Shown here: in pieces, positions 15,001-23,868 of the stretch
How the letters are laid out: each line of letters opens with the position of its first letter
Numbering within the stretch: position 1 is the first letter of the stretch
Virus record (IMG/VR): IMGVR_UViG_3300037174_000086
Coordinates: 1-37,838 of that record
DNA from: a virus
Length of the DNA: 37,838 nt
Direction: 5' to 3' (one strand)
Notes under the pieces: generated by a model
The model's input: the letters and a program-made list of their open reading frames with translations, nothing else
What the model was told of the DNA's origin: nothing
The model's database searches: none
Made by a program: the position numbers and the translations under genes

Positions 15001-18000
15001 CTGGTTAGCTGGACCGGCAAATATAGCGATCTTGTCGCCGAATGCTTTGCGCATCACCTCTACAATGTTTGGCAGAGGTGGAAGTAGTTTGTTGATTTCC
15101 GCGCCCAAGTCTCCCGGCAGGTTATGGAAGAAGGCCATACCTTCTTCGGCTGGCGAACGGTACTCGGTGAAGATAATCGGCTTCCAACCTGCATCAATTG
15201 CATTCTTGGCAAATTCGATAGTCGCAGGGAGTTTAGATGCCGCGATGTACCGCTTGAGGTAGATGGCCTCATGGCCAAGCGTCGGCGTAAGATACCGGCT
15301 TAGGCCTGCTTTCTGAAACGCCTTAGCTGCCCTGGCGAACGCTGCGCGGATGTTGCGAACTCCGGCGCGTACTTCTTCGGTCTGCGGCACCATGGCGACG
15401 TGCGCCTCAGTTCCCTCCATATCCATGTGCAGTGTCTGCCACTGGCCGCGCTCGATAAGCTGCTGCCTTAATTTTTCAAGTTTCTTCGCCGCCGCGCCGC
15501 CGCTGTATGTATTGGGAGCAATCTCCACCAATCCAAATTGGCTTGCCCATTCTGGAAACCCCCCCCTCGGCCACAGGCCCAGCCTGTCCATGTAGCCCAT
15601 TTCCATCACGGTTGTATATGGAGTACCGCTGGAATACACGACTTTTTTGGCGGCTTGCCCCAATATACGGACAGCTCGGCCCTGATCAGATTGAGTCCAG
15701 TTGCGCGCTGCGGCAGATTCATCGAAGATCACAAAGTCCCAGGGGATAGAGAACGCTGCCTTATTGCCGCGGATTTGCGCGTAAGTGCCAGCGTAGACCC
15801 CGCCGGTCTGAATCTCCTTCATGTCGGCAGGCAGCGCATCAACCGTCAACCCAACGCGACGCCCCCAATCAACGTATCCATCCGCATCGTGGATAAGGTT
15901 CTGGCTTACGGTGATGATCAAGCCTACCTTGTCTCCGCCCACTCCGAGCAAATGGTCGGCAATGGCGACGTTCATATAAGTTTTTCCCCCGCCCATAGGA
16001 ACAGCCAGGACTGTCGCATCGTGCTGCTGCAGGGCAGACAGGGCTCCTTCGATTCCTTCTGGTTGGCCGGGATAGATGCCGAGGTCGCGCATATCCGGAG
16101 AGATGCGCAGGGTCGGCGGCGGTGTTCCTTTCGGCAGGCCCAGCGCGTCTACGTGCTCGCGCCATGTATCAGGGTCAACAACCGGCGTCCCGCGCTCCCT
16201 TTCCGGCGCTTTAAGTGAGGCTGCCTTTACTTCTCTGAGAGGGTTCTTTTTGGGTGTGGCGATTCGTCCGGAATCTCCCTTACCGCCGGCGGCTCCATGT
16301 TCCCCGTCGGCCTCTCCGGACTGTTCAGGAACTCGATCAACTGGTTCCGCTTCTCGAACCCCAGTAGGCTCATCAGATACTTCTCCCGGTCCATGTTTAC
16401 CACCTCCAAGTGCGATTGCCGTCGGGTCGCCGCGGGTCTGCTGCACGGTCACAGCCTGGGCCGGCGTCGTCGGCTCATTCATCGTCGGATGCTCGCTGAC
16501 CCCATGGACGAGCTGAATAACGCTGGTATCTTTTGGCTCCGGAGTTCCACCGATAATCCCGGTCGCCCCGCGAAGTTTGTCCTCAATTCCGTTCAACTGG
16601 CCGCGTAGCAGCGCCTGGCGCCGGGGATCTGTTTCCCTCTTCAGTTGAGCTTCCAGTTCTTTTGCTTGACGGGCAAGGTTGATAGTTTCATTCAGGCCGG
16701 GTTGGAAGAGTCTCTTGCTTTTTTTAGCATCAGCGCGGACGTAAGTCGTATCCTCGCCCTTGACTTGATAGACCTCCCACGCCTTGACGCCGTTATCTTT
16801 ATTGAGAACGAACTGCGCCGCGGCCGCCCGGTCCACAAATATATAATTCTGCGCCTTATCCGATGGCCGCCTGTTGCTCCGGTCAATCCACTTGGCCTCT
16901 GATGGAATCTCCACTTCCCCAGATGCCGCCTTTTCCAGCGCGTCTACGTCGATTCTGGCAGTAACCGGCTTGCGCTCAGTGCGAGTCCAGTCGTACCAGC
17001 TATCGAACATTTCGTTGAGTTCTTTGGAGCCCTTTGCCAGCTTACTCCCAATTGCAGCATTGTAGATCGACTGCATGGCCCGGTGGATGGTCGCAAAGAC
17101 TTGCTCCAACTTTCCGCGGCGAATACCACCGTCGTAGTGGTAGCGCTCGAAGGCTTGCGCGAACTTCTCTTCCTGTGCCTCAGTCCACTCTTCTCCCGGC
17201 TTCGCGCCGACAAACTCATTGGCGATCTTTTGATGCTCAGGTTTCAGGAAGCGACGGATGGCGTGCGGCAGTTCGTGGATGACAGTTGACACATCCGCTG
17301 AATCACACAACCGAACAATCGTCTGGAGTTCATTGAACATTTCAGTGTAGCCGCGAGCTTTGCCATCTTCTCCGCCCATGACAAAAGTCAGCCGCCGGTT
17401 GCCCAACAAGTTCTCAAACGATTCTCCGATGGCTTCGGGGAGAATCTGCTCTATCATTTGACTGGCGGCGGCGGCCTGCTCCGGCGTGATACCTGGATGA
17501 TTCTCTAGCGACTCACGGAACTCTTTGACTGTGCGCGGGCCTTCCGGCAGCGCCTCGACTACGCTCGACGAATCCGGCTGCACGTCGGCAACCACCGTCT
17601 CTGCGTGGACTGAGGGTTCAACCGGCAACGGACCGCGACCATCCTCGATAGCCGCCTTGACGACCTCCGGAAGCCCGGTGACCATTCCCCACTCTTCGGG
17701 AATGACCTTCAATCCATACCTGCTGGCGATGGTGTTGGTGAAAGCATCTGCCGGATGCTCTGCGCCGAACATGGAGGACTGTTTACCTGTGGCGTTGTCG
17801 GCGAATTTGGCGATCATCGTCGAGTATTCGCGCGGTGATTCTTCGAGAGCCATGGCCATAGCTTCAACCGCAGGATGAGGTGGAGCTACGAGCGATTGGC
17901 CATCAAACTCAAATGCTCCAGCGGGTCCGAATCCTTTCCTGTCTGTGTACTTTTCTGGACGCAGGTAGCGGTCGATGAGTGATTCGGCGTTTTCGCCTTC

Positions 18001-21000
18001 CTTCGGCGCTTCGCGCGGGACAAGGTGAGAGAGTCTGGCTGACGCATCCTGCACTCGGGAGAGCAGCCGGACGGCATCGGTATTTATCGATGCAAGGTTC
18101 CAACTCTCGCCCGCGTTGCGCATCTGGATAAAGAACAGGCCGGCGCGGGTCAATTTGTCTTTGGTTGACGCCGATGCGCGGTTGAGAACATTGGAATCTG
18201 TGACCGTCATCGAAGCCAACATATTTTCGAATAGGTCTTTGGCTTTCTCTTTGAGGGCACCATCTTTGTCCACGTACTCTTCAATCTTTGTGGGGCTGAT
18301 AATCCCGGCATCCTGCAGGAGTTGCGCAATATCCGCGCTTCTCTCCCGCATCGCTTCCCTGACGGTCAGCGCTGTATGATTCTTGTCGAAAACGTCGAGG
18401 GATTGAACGATGTTATCCAGTCTCTCGATAAACTCCGGAGCCAGCAGGCGCTTCATCGCCTCGCCCTGCTCTTCATCCGACATACCGCCTTCGGGACCGC
18501 GATTCAGTTCTGTGCCCAGGCGCGACCATTCAATATCTGAACTGATTGGTTTGTCGAGCATCTTGACCAGAACTGGAGCTTTCATCTTCAAGACTTCAGC
18601 GGGGTCGATTCCAAAGGTTACGGCGCGTCTGTGAAGTTCGGCGACGTACCGCGCGAATCCATCCGCGTTATTGCGCAGCGCCGTCAACAGGCCCAATGCC
18701 CGGCGATTACCAGAGATTACGTCCGTCTTCTGGTCAACGACCGGCGGGCCTGTCGTAGCCGATACGCCATTGTCCAATAGTTGATCGGGGTCGGGAGCCG
18801 CAGCAACCTGCTCAACGCGCACCTGGGCGTTCTTGCTGGTCTTGTAGTTTCGGGGCTGACCTTTCTGGTTGTAACCTTCGCGCTCCTCATAAGTGAACGG
18901 CACATGGGAAGTCCGCAAATCGGACGCTTCCATCAAAACATAGTGCGCTGGCAAATCTTCGCTGTTCCCGTGGGCAACAACTTTCCCGTGGGCAACAACT
19001 TTGGTTTCGCGGCCCATCACCAGGGGAACATCTGGTCTCGCAATAGGCGCCGGTGCTGGGCTGTGAACCGATTCGGCTCCAGCTGCTACCGCGTCCGCCT
19101 TCCGCGAGTCGAAGTTTGCTGCCTGCTGCGCCGCATCAGCCGCCGCATCCTGGCCCTGCGCTCTCAGATCGTCGGCTGCCTGCTGCAAATCCTGGGACTG
19201 GCCAGAGAGTTCGACTATCTGTTTGGCGGCATCATCCACCGACCCATCGGCGTCGTCCCTGAACTTTGCGGCCGTGGCCTCGGCGAGCTCGTTGAGGATG
19301 TGATCTTCGGCCGCGGCCCGCACCTGCCGCATCCGGGTCAAAAACTCGTTGAGCGCGGCGGTGCGCGCCCGGGCAGGCAGATTGAGGGCATCGCGTTCGA
19401 TCTTGAAAAGGTCTTCCGGCGAGTTGACTTCGCCAAGGCCAAATTTTGAGGCCTGCTCCGTCAATCCCCGGCTGACCCGGTTCACTTCGTCCAGGGACGG
19501 CGAGCGCCCGGTATCTGACGCTGTGATCGCTGCCCCAAGCTCCCTGTGATGGCTGTCACGCTCCTCTGTGACCATCTGAGCGGCAATCCTTGAGTCCATG
19601 TCCCGGCGAATGGCGTCCCGCTGGTCCATGCGTAGACTGGCGCGCTGCTGGGCGCGCTGCTCGGCGTCCATGTTGGCGAGGTCAATATGTTGGCCGGTGC
19701 GCATCCTTTCGGTAAGGTCCACGGAAAGAAAGGCTTGAACCTTGCCCGGCTTGTTGCGCAGGTACTCAGCCAATGCCGGGATGCGCTGCTCTTCGGTCAA
19801 TGAATCGAACGACTTACCGAAGAATTTCTCGGTGTGCCCGTTTAGGTCGTGGGCAGTCTCCGGGTCGGCTTTGAGCACAGAATCGATGTTGCTGCGGCCG
19901 ATGATGAGTTTGGCGGTGCCCGCGTAGATGTCGGCGGATGGATCTAGAGGTTCCTGGTCCCCGGTCTCGGTGCGGTCCAGATACCGCTTGAGCATAGAGT
20001 CAGCCAGGTCCGCATGCTTCACGTCGAGTTCAAACTGTTCGAAGGCGGGCGTTCCCTTGAAGGCCTCCCATTGCTCGGAATGGTTCTTTTCCAGCCACTC
20101 TGCGGCTACCCTCTGGCGGTAAACCGGGAGACTGGAGAACGATTGGCCGAATTGCTGCTCGGTATGCTCTTGAATGGCGGTCTCGGCGGCCGTAACCTGG
20201 GCAGTACGCTCTGGGGTGGGCTCGCCGCCGCCGGCGCGGCGCTCGACGACAGGGATAGCTGGTTCTGGGGGCTCAGGGTCATACCGCTGGCCCGATTCGC
20301 GCTCCGTGGTCCAGCGCAGGCCGGTGACAGGCAGGTTCTCGGAGGTGCGGCCCTCGACTACCTCGAATCCGCGCTGCTCGGCGTCAGATGGGATAATGTC
20401 ACGGCGCGCGGCCTGTTCCCGGTGGAGGGCGTCTTGCTTGTAAACCTCTTCGCGCTGATGCTTGATGAGTATCTGTTTTGTCAGATTCTTGGCGGCTTCC
20501 GCCCGGTCTTCAAACTCTTTACGCTTAACTTCCGCCGTATCTGCTACTTCAGAAGGTGTTGGAACTCCGGACTTCTTGGCGACCTTGGCCAATCGCTGCA
20601 TCTCTCGGTCAACCCTGGCCTTAACATTTTTCCCTGCCGCATCCGTCGCAATGTTATAAACGACCGCCGCTTTCTGCTTATCACTAAGATCGTTGTAATC
20701 AGACCCGTAGACGCTCTGGGCGTGTTCGTTAAACTTCCCATGAGTTCCATAATCTCTTACCGCGCCATGAATGTCTCGACCTGCGCTGTACCCCAGCATA
20801 AGGGTCATTGCAGTGGAAACCGCCATATTACCTTCGATTTCACTGGCAGCTCCCTCATCTCCCGCATCTTTGGCTTTTTGGCGATCTTTCCAGTCGCTGA
20901 CCAGACTTTTCACCATCGATGCGCCGAACCCGGCGGTCACAAGCCGCGGCAAAACCATCTTCGCCAAACCGCCGCCGAGCCCAAGTAGGTCGCCAATGGG

Positions 21001-21540
21001 GATTGCCTGGAGGAGAAGCATATCCGGGGAGGTCAACCCGCTAACGCCTTTGGCGAATCCAGTTGCACGCCTCTCCCATTTTCCAGCGGCATCTGCTGGA
21101 TTTTTACGGTCCTTTCCCTCTGTCGCATTTTCGAAGGAGAACAATTCTCCTTGATGACGGTAGTAGTCCTCGCTTCCGTGAACGTCAACCGGCTCAACGC
21201 CGAGAGCGCGGGAAACCCCTGGAGCCATGTTGTAGAGGGTTTGAAATGGGGTGCTGCTCGTCAATGTGCGGCGCGTGCGCTCCCACCACGACGGAGACCA
21301 CGCCTTCAACTCTACGTCGGAGTGAGGTTTGATTTTGTCGGCATCCTCTGGAGTGGTGCTGGCAATTTCCGCAGGTGGTGCAGGTTGCTCGACGGGGATG
21401 TTGAAACTCTTACTTTCAACGGGTATCTTAAAGGTCTTGCCGCGGTGCTCGTGCGTGTCAGACGCAGGGTTTTCTACCGGGATATTGAATGTCCGGGTCG
21501 TAGGCGTTTCGGGAGTTGCTGTGGCGGTTCCATCGGCCAT
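12100..21540 (-). CDS. Giant polyvalent virion protein (ParB/DdrB-like, HExxH, SF2 helicase)
   Basis: A 3146-residue multidomain protein, probably packaged and ejected with the DNA. In order: an N-terminal tail with three F-x-IPVE repeats (residues 17-51). Next is a region with hydrophobic helices (about 165-250). A DdrB/ParB-like domain runs from about 866 (HYVLMEASDL) with SGNRRA at 943-948. A zincin-type HELPH at 1422-1426 is followed by EEKFAQAFERYH. An SF2/SNF2-like helicase spans about 1815-2310, with PMGGGKT (1848-1854), DES (1940-1942), SSGTP and EQGTRRTWRFG (2234 on). Long helical regions follow, and a hydrophobic C-terminal part (about 2740-3100) resembles polyvalent-protein-associated domains. 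Known polyvalent proteins protect entering DNA or rewire the host. Substrates here are unknown. Confidence 0.88.
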   Translation of the reverse strand: MADGTATATPETPTTRTFNIPVENPASDTHEHRGKTFKIPVESKSFNIPVEQPAPPAEIASTTPEDADKIKPHSDVELKAWSPSWWERTRRTLTSSTPFQTLYNMAPGVSRALGVEPVDVHGSEDYYRHQGELFSFENATEGKDRKNPADAAGKWERRATGFAKGVSGLTSPDMLLLQAIPIGDLLGLGGGLAKMVLPRLVTAGFGASMVKSLVSDWKDRQKAKDAGDEGAASEIEGNMAVSTAMTLMLGYSAGRDIHGAVRDYGTHGKFNEHAQSVYGSDYNDLSDKQKAAVVYNIATDAAGKNVKARVDREMQRLAKVAKKSGVPTPSEVADTAEVKRKEFEDRAEAAKNLTKQILIKHQREEVYKQDALHREQAARRDIIPSDAEQRGFEVVEGRTSENLPVTGLRWTTERESGQRYDPEPPEPAIPVVERRAGGGEPTPERTAQVTAAETAIQEHTEQQFGQSFSSLPVYRQRVAAEWLEKNHSEQWEAFKGTPAFEQFELDVKHADLADSMLKRYLDRTETGDQEPLDPSADIYAGTAKLIIGRSNIDSVLKADPETAHDLNGHTEKFFGKSFDSLTEEQRIPALAEYLRNKPGKVQAFLSVDLTERMRTGQHIDLANMDAEQRAQQRASLRMDQRDAIRRDMDSRIAAQMVTEERDSHHRELGAAITASDTGRSPSLDEVNRVSRGLTEQASKFGLGEVNSPEDLFKIERDALNLPARARTAALNEFLTRMRQVRAAAEDHILNELAEATAAKFRDDADGSVDDAAKQIVELSGQSQDLQQAADDLRAQGQDAAADAAQQAANFDSRKADAVAAGAESVHSPAPAPIARPDVPLVMGRETKVVAHGKVVAHGNSEDLPAHYVLMEASDLRTSHVPFTYEEREGYNQKGQPRNYKTSKNAQVRVEQVAAAPDPDQLLDNGVSATTGPPVVDQKTDVISGNRRALGLLTALRNNADGFARYVAELHRRAVTFGIDPAEVLKMKAPVLVKMLDKPISSDIEWSRLGTELNRGPEGGMSDEEQGEAMKRLLAPEFIERLDNIVQSLDVFDKNHTALTVREAMRERSADIAQLLQDAGIISPTKIEEYVDKDGALKEKAKDLFENMLASMTVTDSNVLNRASASTKDKLTRAGLFFIQMRNAGESWNLASINTDAVRLLSRVQDASARLSHLVPREAPKEGENAESLIDRYLRPEKYTDRKGFGPAGAFEFDGQSLVAPPHPAVEAMAMALEESPREYSTMIAKFADNATGKQSSMFGAEHPADAFTNTIASRYGLKVIPEEWGMVTGLPEVVKAAIEDGRGPLPVEPSVHAETVVADVQPDSSSVVEALPEGPRTVKEFRESLENHPGITPEQAAAASQMIEQILPEAIGESFENLLGNRRLTFVMGGEDGKARGYTEMFNELQTIVRLCDSADVSTVIHELPHAIRRFLKPEHQKIANEFVGAKPGEEWTEAQEEKFAQAFERYHYDGGIRRGKLEQVFATIHRAMQSIYNAAIGSKLAKGSKELNEMFDSWYDWTRTERKPVTARIDVDALEKAASGEVEIPSEAKWIDRSNRRPSDKAQNYIFVDRAAAAQFVLNKDNGVKAWEVYQVKGEDTTYVRADAKKSKRLFQPGLNETINLARQAKELEAQLKRETDPRRQALLRGQLNGIEDKLRGATGIIGGTPEPKDTSVIQLVHGVSEHPTMNEPTTPAQAVTVQQTRGDPTAIALGGGKHGPGEVSDEPTGVREAEPVDRVPEQSGEADGEHGAAGGKGDSGRIATPKKNPLREVKAASLKAPERERGTPVVDPDTWREHVDALGLPKGTPPPTLRISPDMRDLGIYPGQPEGIEGALSALQQHDATVLAVPMGGGKTYMNVAIADHLLGVGGDKVGLIITVSQNLIHDADGYVDWGRRVGLTVDALPADMKEIQTGGVYAGTYAQIRGNKAAFSIPWDFVIFDESAAARNWTQSDQGRAVRILGQAAKKVVYSSGTPYTTVMEMGYMDRLGLWPRGGFPEWASQFGLVEIAPNTYSGGAAAKKLEKLRQQLIERGQWQTLHMDMEGTEAHVAMVPQTEEVRAGVRNIRAAFARAAKAFQKAGLSRYLTPTLGHEAIYLKRYIAASKLPATIEFAKNAIDAGWKPIIFTEYRSPAEEGMAFFHNLPGDLGAEINKLLPPLPNIVEVMRKAFGDKIAIFAGPANQIRTEELEAFQAGEKDAMYMSYAAGALGTNAQDKVGDKPRMGIFLEPPWAGIMLEQGTRRTWRFGTKSGVANIFITTDALPEMKLLATKVLPRMRSLKAAVYGETMESKLAKDLRDSVGIPGEVLSYEQGEEYKPQNAEWEKDGEGVNYQHLKDLKIPDAKKAVNKGMKYKGAGRKLYQGPVDEDPWQRAAREAWQELLGRTDNLPAPTARAITANEGVIRLEAEDTAHAAMGSGEPVKDAVQRKTRDAVNDLLLSDEKLIALERGKDSVRNIGKFIRENGWILLTSGDKVVEKAYIRAGMEKLGREMGRRVVDVDLRKGLYQGRMQAIIRDLIHGNNLKPKDIELMSKVVEGQASSDDPRINKAVKEWRTFTADIRQALADAGSAVVIYEDGKRKEVPYSTIEKDPNYWPRMYDWNKKFVVTDKVTGQKTITTLADIMNMPTGDVRRENIINQFAEDRGISKLAAQAFFEHADRGIRLAGNVERAREWSIPTYGRDRQAIERYIDQVATTLAITEVHGQFRQKTDPLISKLPSEDAALVDRIITSDLDPVHLPAGDRQALSASSAVIIVGKMLYSPIKVMTHLWKASLATNTRSVVGGIFTGVTHAGEMFERARDCNALLDYSKSAWMREYGMTRGNIGQKFLDFTGFTLEIQVSRILASAMGRRYFERYAYPELIKDPKNPILRRKLSDLYGMSDEHLDNIIKNGYGPDDVRRMELGAANWVTGSNRPSEMPPAFRPKKNADMADIHLATLFRMTQMLHGFMFKTANLVNRTVFDELYKSNWKSVEPYHLIGRFAFNAGLAGFALEQLLYQRHKLQHSSEAEIERNRHEWLMAHPESANALWWSMANMSMAIGIQPLSDLFNEWATKNPKDREKLATQHRFTKGIVGMPMGIPGQDVEALLTFFEDMSNSFSDTGKHKQGPKERRDNLVKRLLNEEIVGAALVPGLKPHKVAPSHQPRRKKTGVL
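18965..19000. repeat. Perfect 18-bp tandem duplication in the giant gene
   Basis: Two exact copies of TTCCCGTGGGCAACAACT, encoding VVAHGK-VVAHGN just before the ParB-like domain. In-frame, probably replication slippage. Confidence 0.9.
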
Positions 21541-21545
21541 CGAGA

Positions 21546-23693
21546 TTACTCGTCTTTCGTATCATAACCTTGCGTGGTCAGTTGCGGCTTGATCGCCTGC
21601 CAATCGGCATCGGTTGAACCGGGGTTTGCTTTGAGGAAGGCTGATTTCTTGACAATGCCTTTGGATTGTTTATGGCCGCCGTTTTTCTGCCCTCGATTAT
21701 GCAGGGTTTCCGCGTAGGCATCAGCATTTCCCGGGGTATCGAACTTGCCAAGGTTCTCACCGGTTTTCTCGAATCTATCCCAGGCCGCCTTCTTTAGAGC
21801 CTTCCATGGCGGATATTTGTCCCAATCTTTCATCTTCGGAATTTTCCCATTTACAAGAGGCGGCATTTTCCCGTCTGGAGTCAAAAACTTCCCATCGGCA
21901 ATCGTGGGGACCAAGACTTCGCGGCCTTGAGAATCTCCCATTGAAATCGACAGTTCAGAACTGTGGCTACCGTCGGCGTTCTGAATAGATGGCCGATTCC
22001 AAATAGGAAGATTGCCGGGCTCTTTGAGTCCCTTTGGATTCAGGGCAGCCATGAACTGTGATTGCCCCCCAGGCGCCGCCTGAGACGAGGCAGGCGGCGC
22101 TGAGGGCGTAGCACCCGCCGACGGCGATTTCGGCGTCACGGTGCCTCCCTGTGGCGCTGCTGCCGGACCGAACAAAGGTTGCAGGCGGGTCATCACCGCG
22201 CGCCGCTCAGTCGAAGACAGCGCCGTTTCCTTTGAACCACTCAGAACGACCCGAATCTGTGTTTGGAGATCCCGCTCCAAATTCGTCAAATCTTCTTCTG
22301 TCAGGTCTCCGGAATACTTTCCGTCCTTGCCTGGCTTCGGCTTATTGCCGGCGGACTGGTATTGGTAGCCATCCTCTCCCTGATAAACAAGGTTAGCCAG
22401 AGCGTCGTCGAGGTTGAACGGCAGTTTATCGGAAGTCAGCCTATCTTTGTACTGTGGCATGGGGCGCATCCGGTCAATAGCCGCCGACAGCACGTAATTG
22501 TCGTGCGCGATCACCCCAGCCTCTTCTTGACCAGCACCTTCCACCTTGCGCCGCACCAGCGCATCACGCTCCTCGGGGGACAAGTTTGGGCTGTGTTGCT
22601 TGTAGTAAGCATCCCACTTCTTGTAAACCTTTTCCTCGGCCCCGCCGCCGCCAGATCCCCCTTCACCGCGCGAAGCATAGGCCTTTTGTGGCCCACGCAG
22701 TATTTCGTAACTACCGTCCTCGTGCTCGGATATGAGCTCGCCGCGGCTGGTCACATGGAGCTTGGACTTCGGATCGATAGTGATCTTATTGGCTCGGAAA
22801 ATCTCCCTATCCGCCTCGGTCAACTTATAGTTCGGGTCGGTATGAAGTTTGCCCACCACATCGTCGAGGGCTTTCTTTGTTTCATCTCCCGGCTTTAACT
22901 CTGGAATCTTTGGCGGATTCACCACGTCATAAGCCTGCCTATATTGACCATACTGCTGCTTTTGAGCGTCGGTCCACTGGCTCTGCGGGGTGCTTGAGAA
23001 ACTGGCGATCGTCGGCCCGAGTTTGTCGATGGTTCCCTGGGCCGTCTGGACCGTCTGCTCATGTGAAATTTGGCCGGCTTCGAGCCCCGGCACGGCGGCG
23101 CGGTTGGCGCGCGACTGCTTCGCTTCTGGCGTATTCAGCGTTGCGATCTGGCCGTAGATCGGGGCGCCCGCTTTCTGCGCGACTGAATACCATGCCTGGG
23201 AGACTTGTGCTGGGTCTTTTGATTGGAGAGCGCCGACGATACCGCCCTCAACTTTCTTCGCTTTTGACTTCTTTTTTCCGTCGTCCTGAGAAACGTGCTT
23301 GCCGTAGAAGTCCATCAGCGCGCCCCAGGAGCCATCTACCGAGGATTTGGCGGCCTTGTACTCGTCGGAGTTAGAATCGATGCCGGCAGCCGTCAACTGG
23401 TAGAGCCTCACCGCGTCCTGATTGTAGGAGTTCTGCAGGTCGTCCGTTTTCTTCTTGAGCTTCATCACTTCAGAGGCTTGGTGCTGGGCTCTGCCGCTCA
23501 TATATCCGCGCAGGATGCTGTCGGCGATGGTTGCGATGGCTCCAGACTTCTTGACCGCACCGTTAATTTCTGGACCTTGTGTTGGCAGTGGAGACGGTGT
23601 AGCTGGAGTCGGGTCCGGTATCGCCGGCGCCTGATAAGGCGTACTCGGGTCGTAAGGTTGGAATTTACCGGGATTTTCTTGTGCTGTCGCCAT
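21546..23693 (-). CDS. Internal virion protein (715 aa)
   Basis: A largely helical, Gln/Ala/Lys-rich protein. The C-terminal 170 residues carry a pattern I know from phage internal proteins: NLPIWNRPSIQNADGSHSSE, REVLVPTIADGKFL, then an F-x-K-TGENLGKFDTPGNADAYAETLHNRG segment. No lytic-transglycosylase catalytic motif is evident. It sits between the gp14-like gene and the giant protein, the place of the ejectable core proteins in podoviruses. GGGAGAAG precedes the ATG, and the giant gene starts 5 bp after its stop. The exact role in the core or ejection tunnel is inference. Confidence 0.8.
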   Translation of the reverse strand: MATAQENPGKFQPYDPSTPYQAPAIPDPTPATPSPLPTQGPEINGAVKKSGAIATIADSILRGYMSGRAQHQASEVMKLKKKTDDLQNSYNQDAVRLYQLTAAGIDSNSDEYKAAKSSVDGSWGALMDFYGKHVSQDDGKKKSKAKKVEGGIVGALQSKDPAQVSQAWYSVAQKAGAPIYGQIATLNTPEAKQSRANRAAVPGLEAGQISHEQTVQTAQGTIDKLGPTIASFSSTPQSQWTDAQKQQYGQYRQAYDVVNPPKIPELKPGDETKKALDDVVGKLHTDPNYKLTEADREIFRANKITIDPKSKLHVTSRGELISEHEDGSYEILRGPQKAYASRGEGGSGGGGAEEKVYKKWDAYYKQHSPNLSPEERDALVRRKVEGAGQEEAGVIAHDNYVLSAAIDRMRPMPQYKDRLTSDKLPFNLDDALANLVYQGEDGYQYQSAGNKPKPGKDGKYSGDLTEEDLTNLERDLQTQIRVVLSGSKETALSSTERRAVMTRLQPLFGPAAAPQGGTVTPKSPSAGATPSAPPASSQAAPGGQSQFMAALNPKGLKEPGNLPIWNRPSIQNADGSHSSELSISMGDSQGREVLVPTIADGKFLTPDGKMPPLVNGKIPKMKDWDKYPPWKALKKAAWDRFEKTGENLGKFDTPGNADAYAETLHNRGQKNGGHKQSKGIVKKSAFLKANPGSTDADWQAIKPQLTTQGYDTKDE

Positions 23694-23702
23694 ACTTCTC
23701 CC

Positions 23703-23868
23703 CTACGCACTTACCCCATTATCAGAACCGAGCAAGGAAAGAATCCCCGCTATATCGCCAGATCCTGTCCCGAGATCGTTGGCGCCCGTCGCCCCCACAG
23801 CCGCCCCTGGATTCTGCGCCCCAATATTTGCGGGATTTGGGCTAGTACTTCCGCTAGATGAGCTAGGG
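23703..23868 (-). other. Candidate +1 frameshift and C-terminal extension
   Basis: At CCC TAG (23868-23863), skipping the T gives AGC TCA TCT AGC and then an open, Gly/Ser/Ala-rich tail ending AGILSLLGSDNGVSA with a stop at 23703-23705. That stop lies 9 nt before the next ATG, directly before its SD. CCC-U is a known +1 slippery context in some phage structural genes (for example Listeria phage PSA). A real single-base change or assembly error is the alternative. Confidence 0.55.

Noticed and set aside
15538-16218. 226-codon open frame on the + strand
   Set aside because: Antisense to the helicase domain of the giant protein, whose motifs prove the minus frame.
20014-20988. 324-codon open frame on the + strand
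   Set aside because: Entirely antisense to the giant gene, no SD, composition of a shadow frame.
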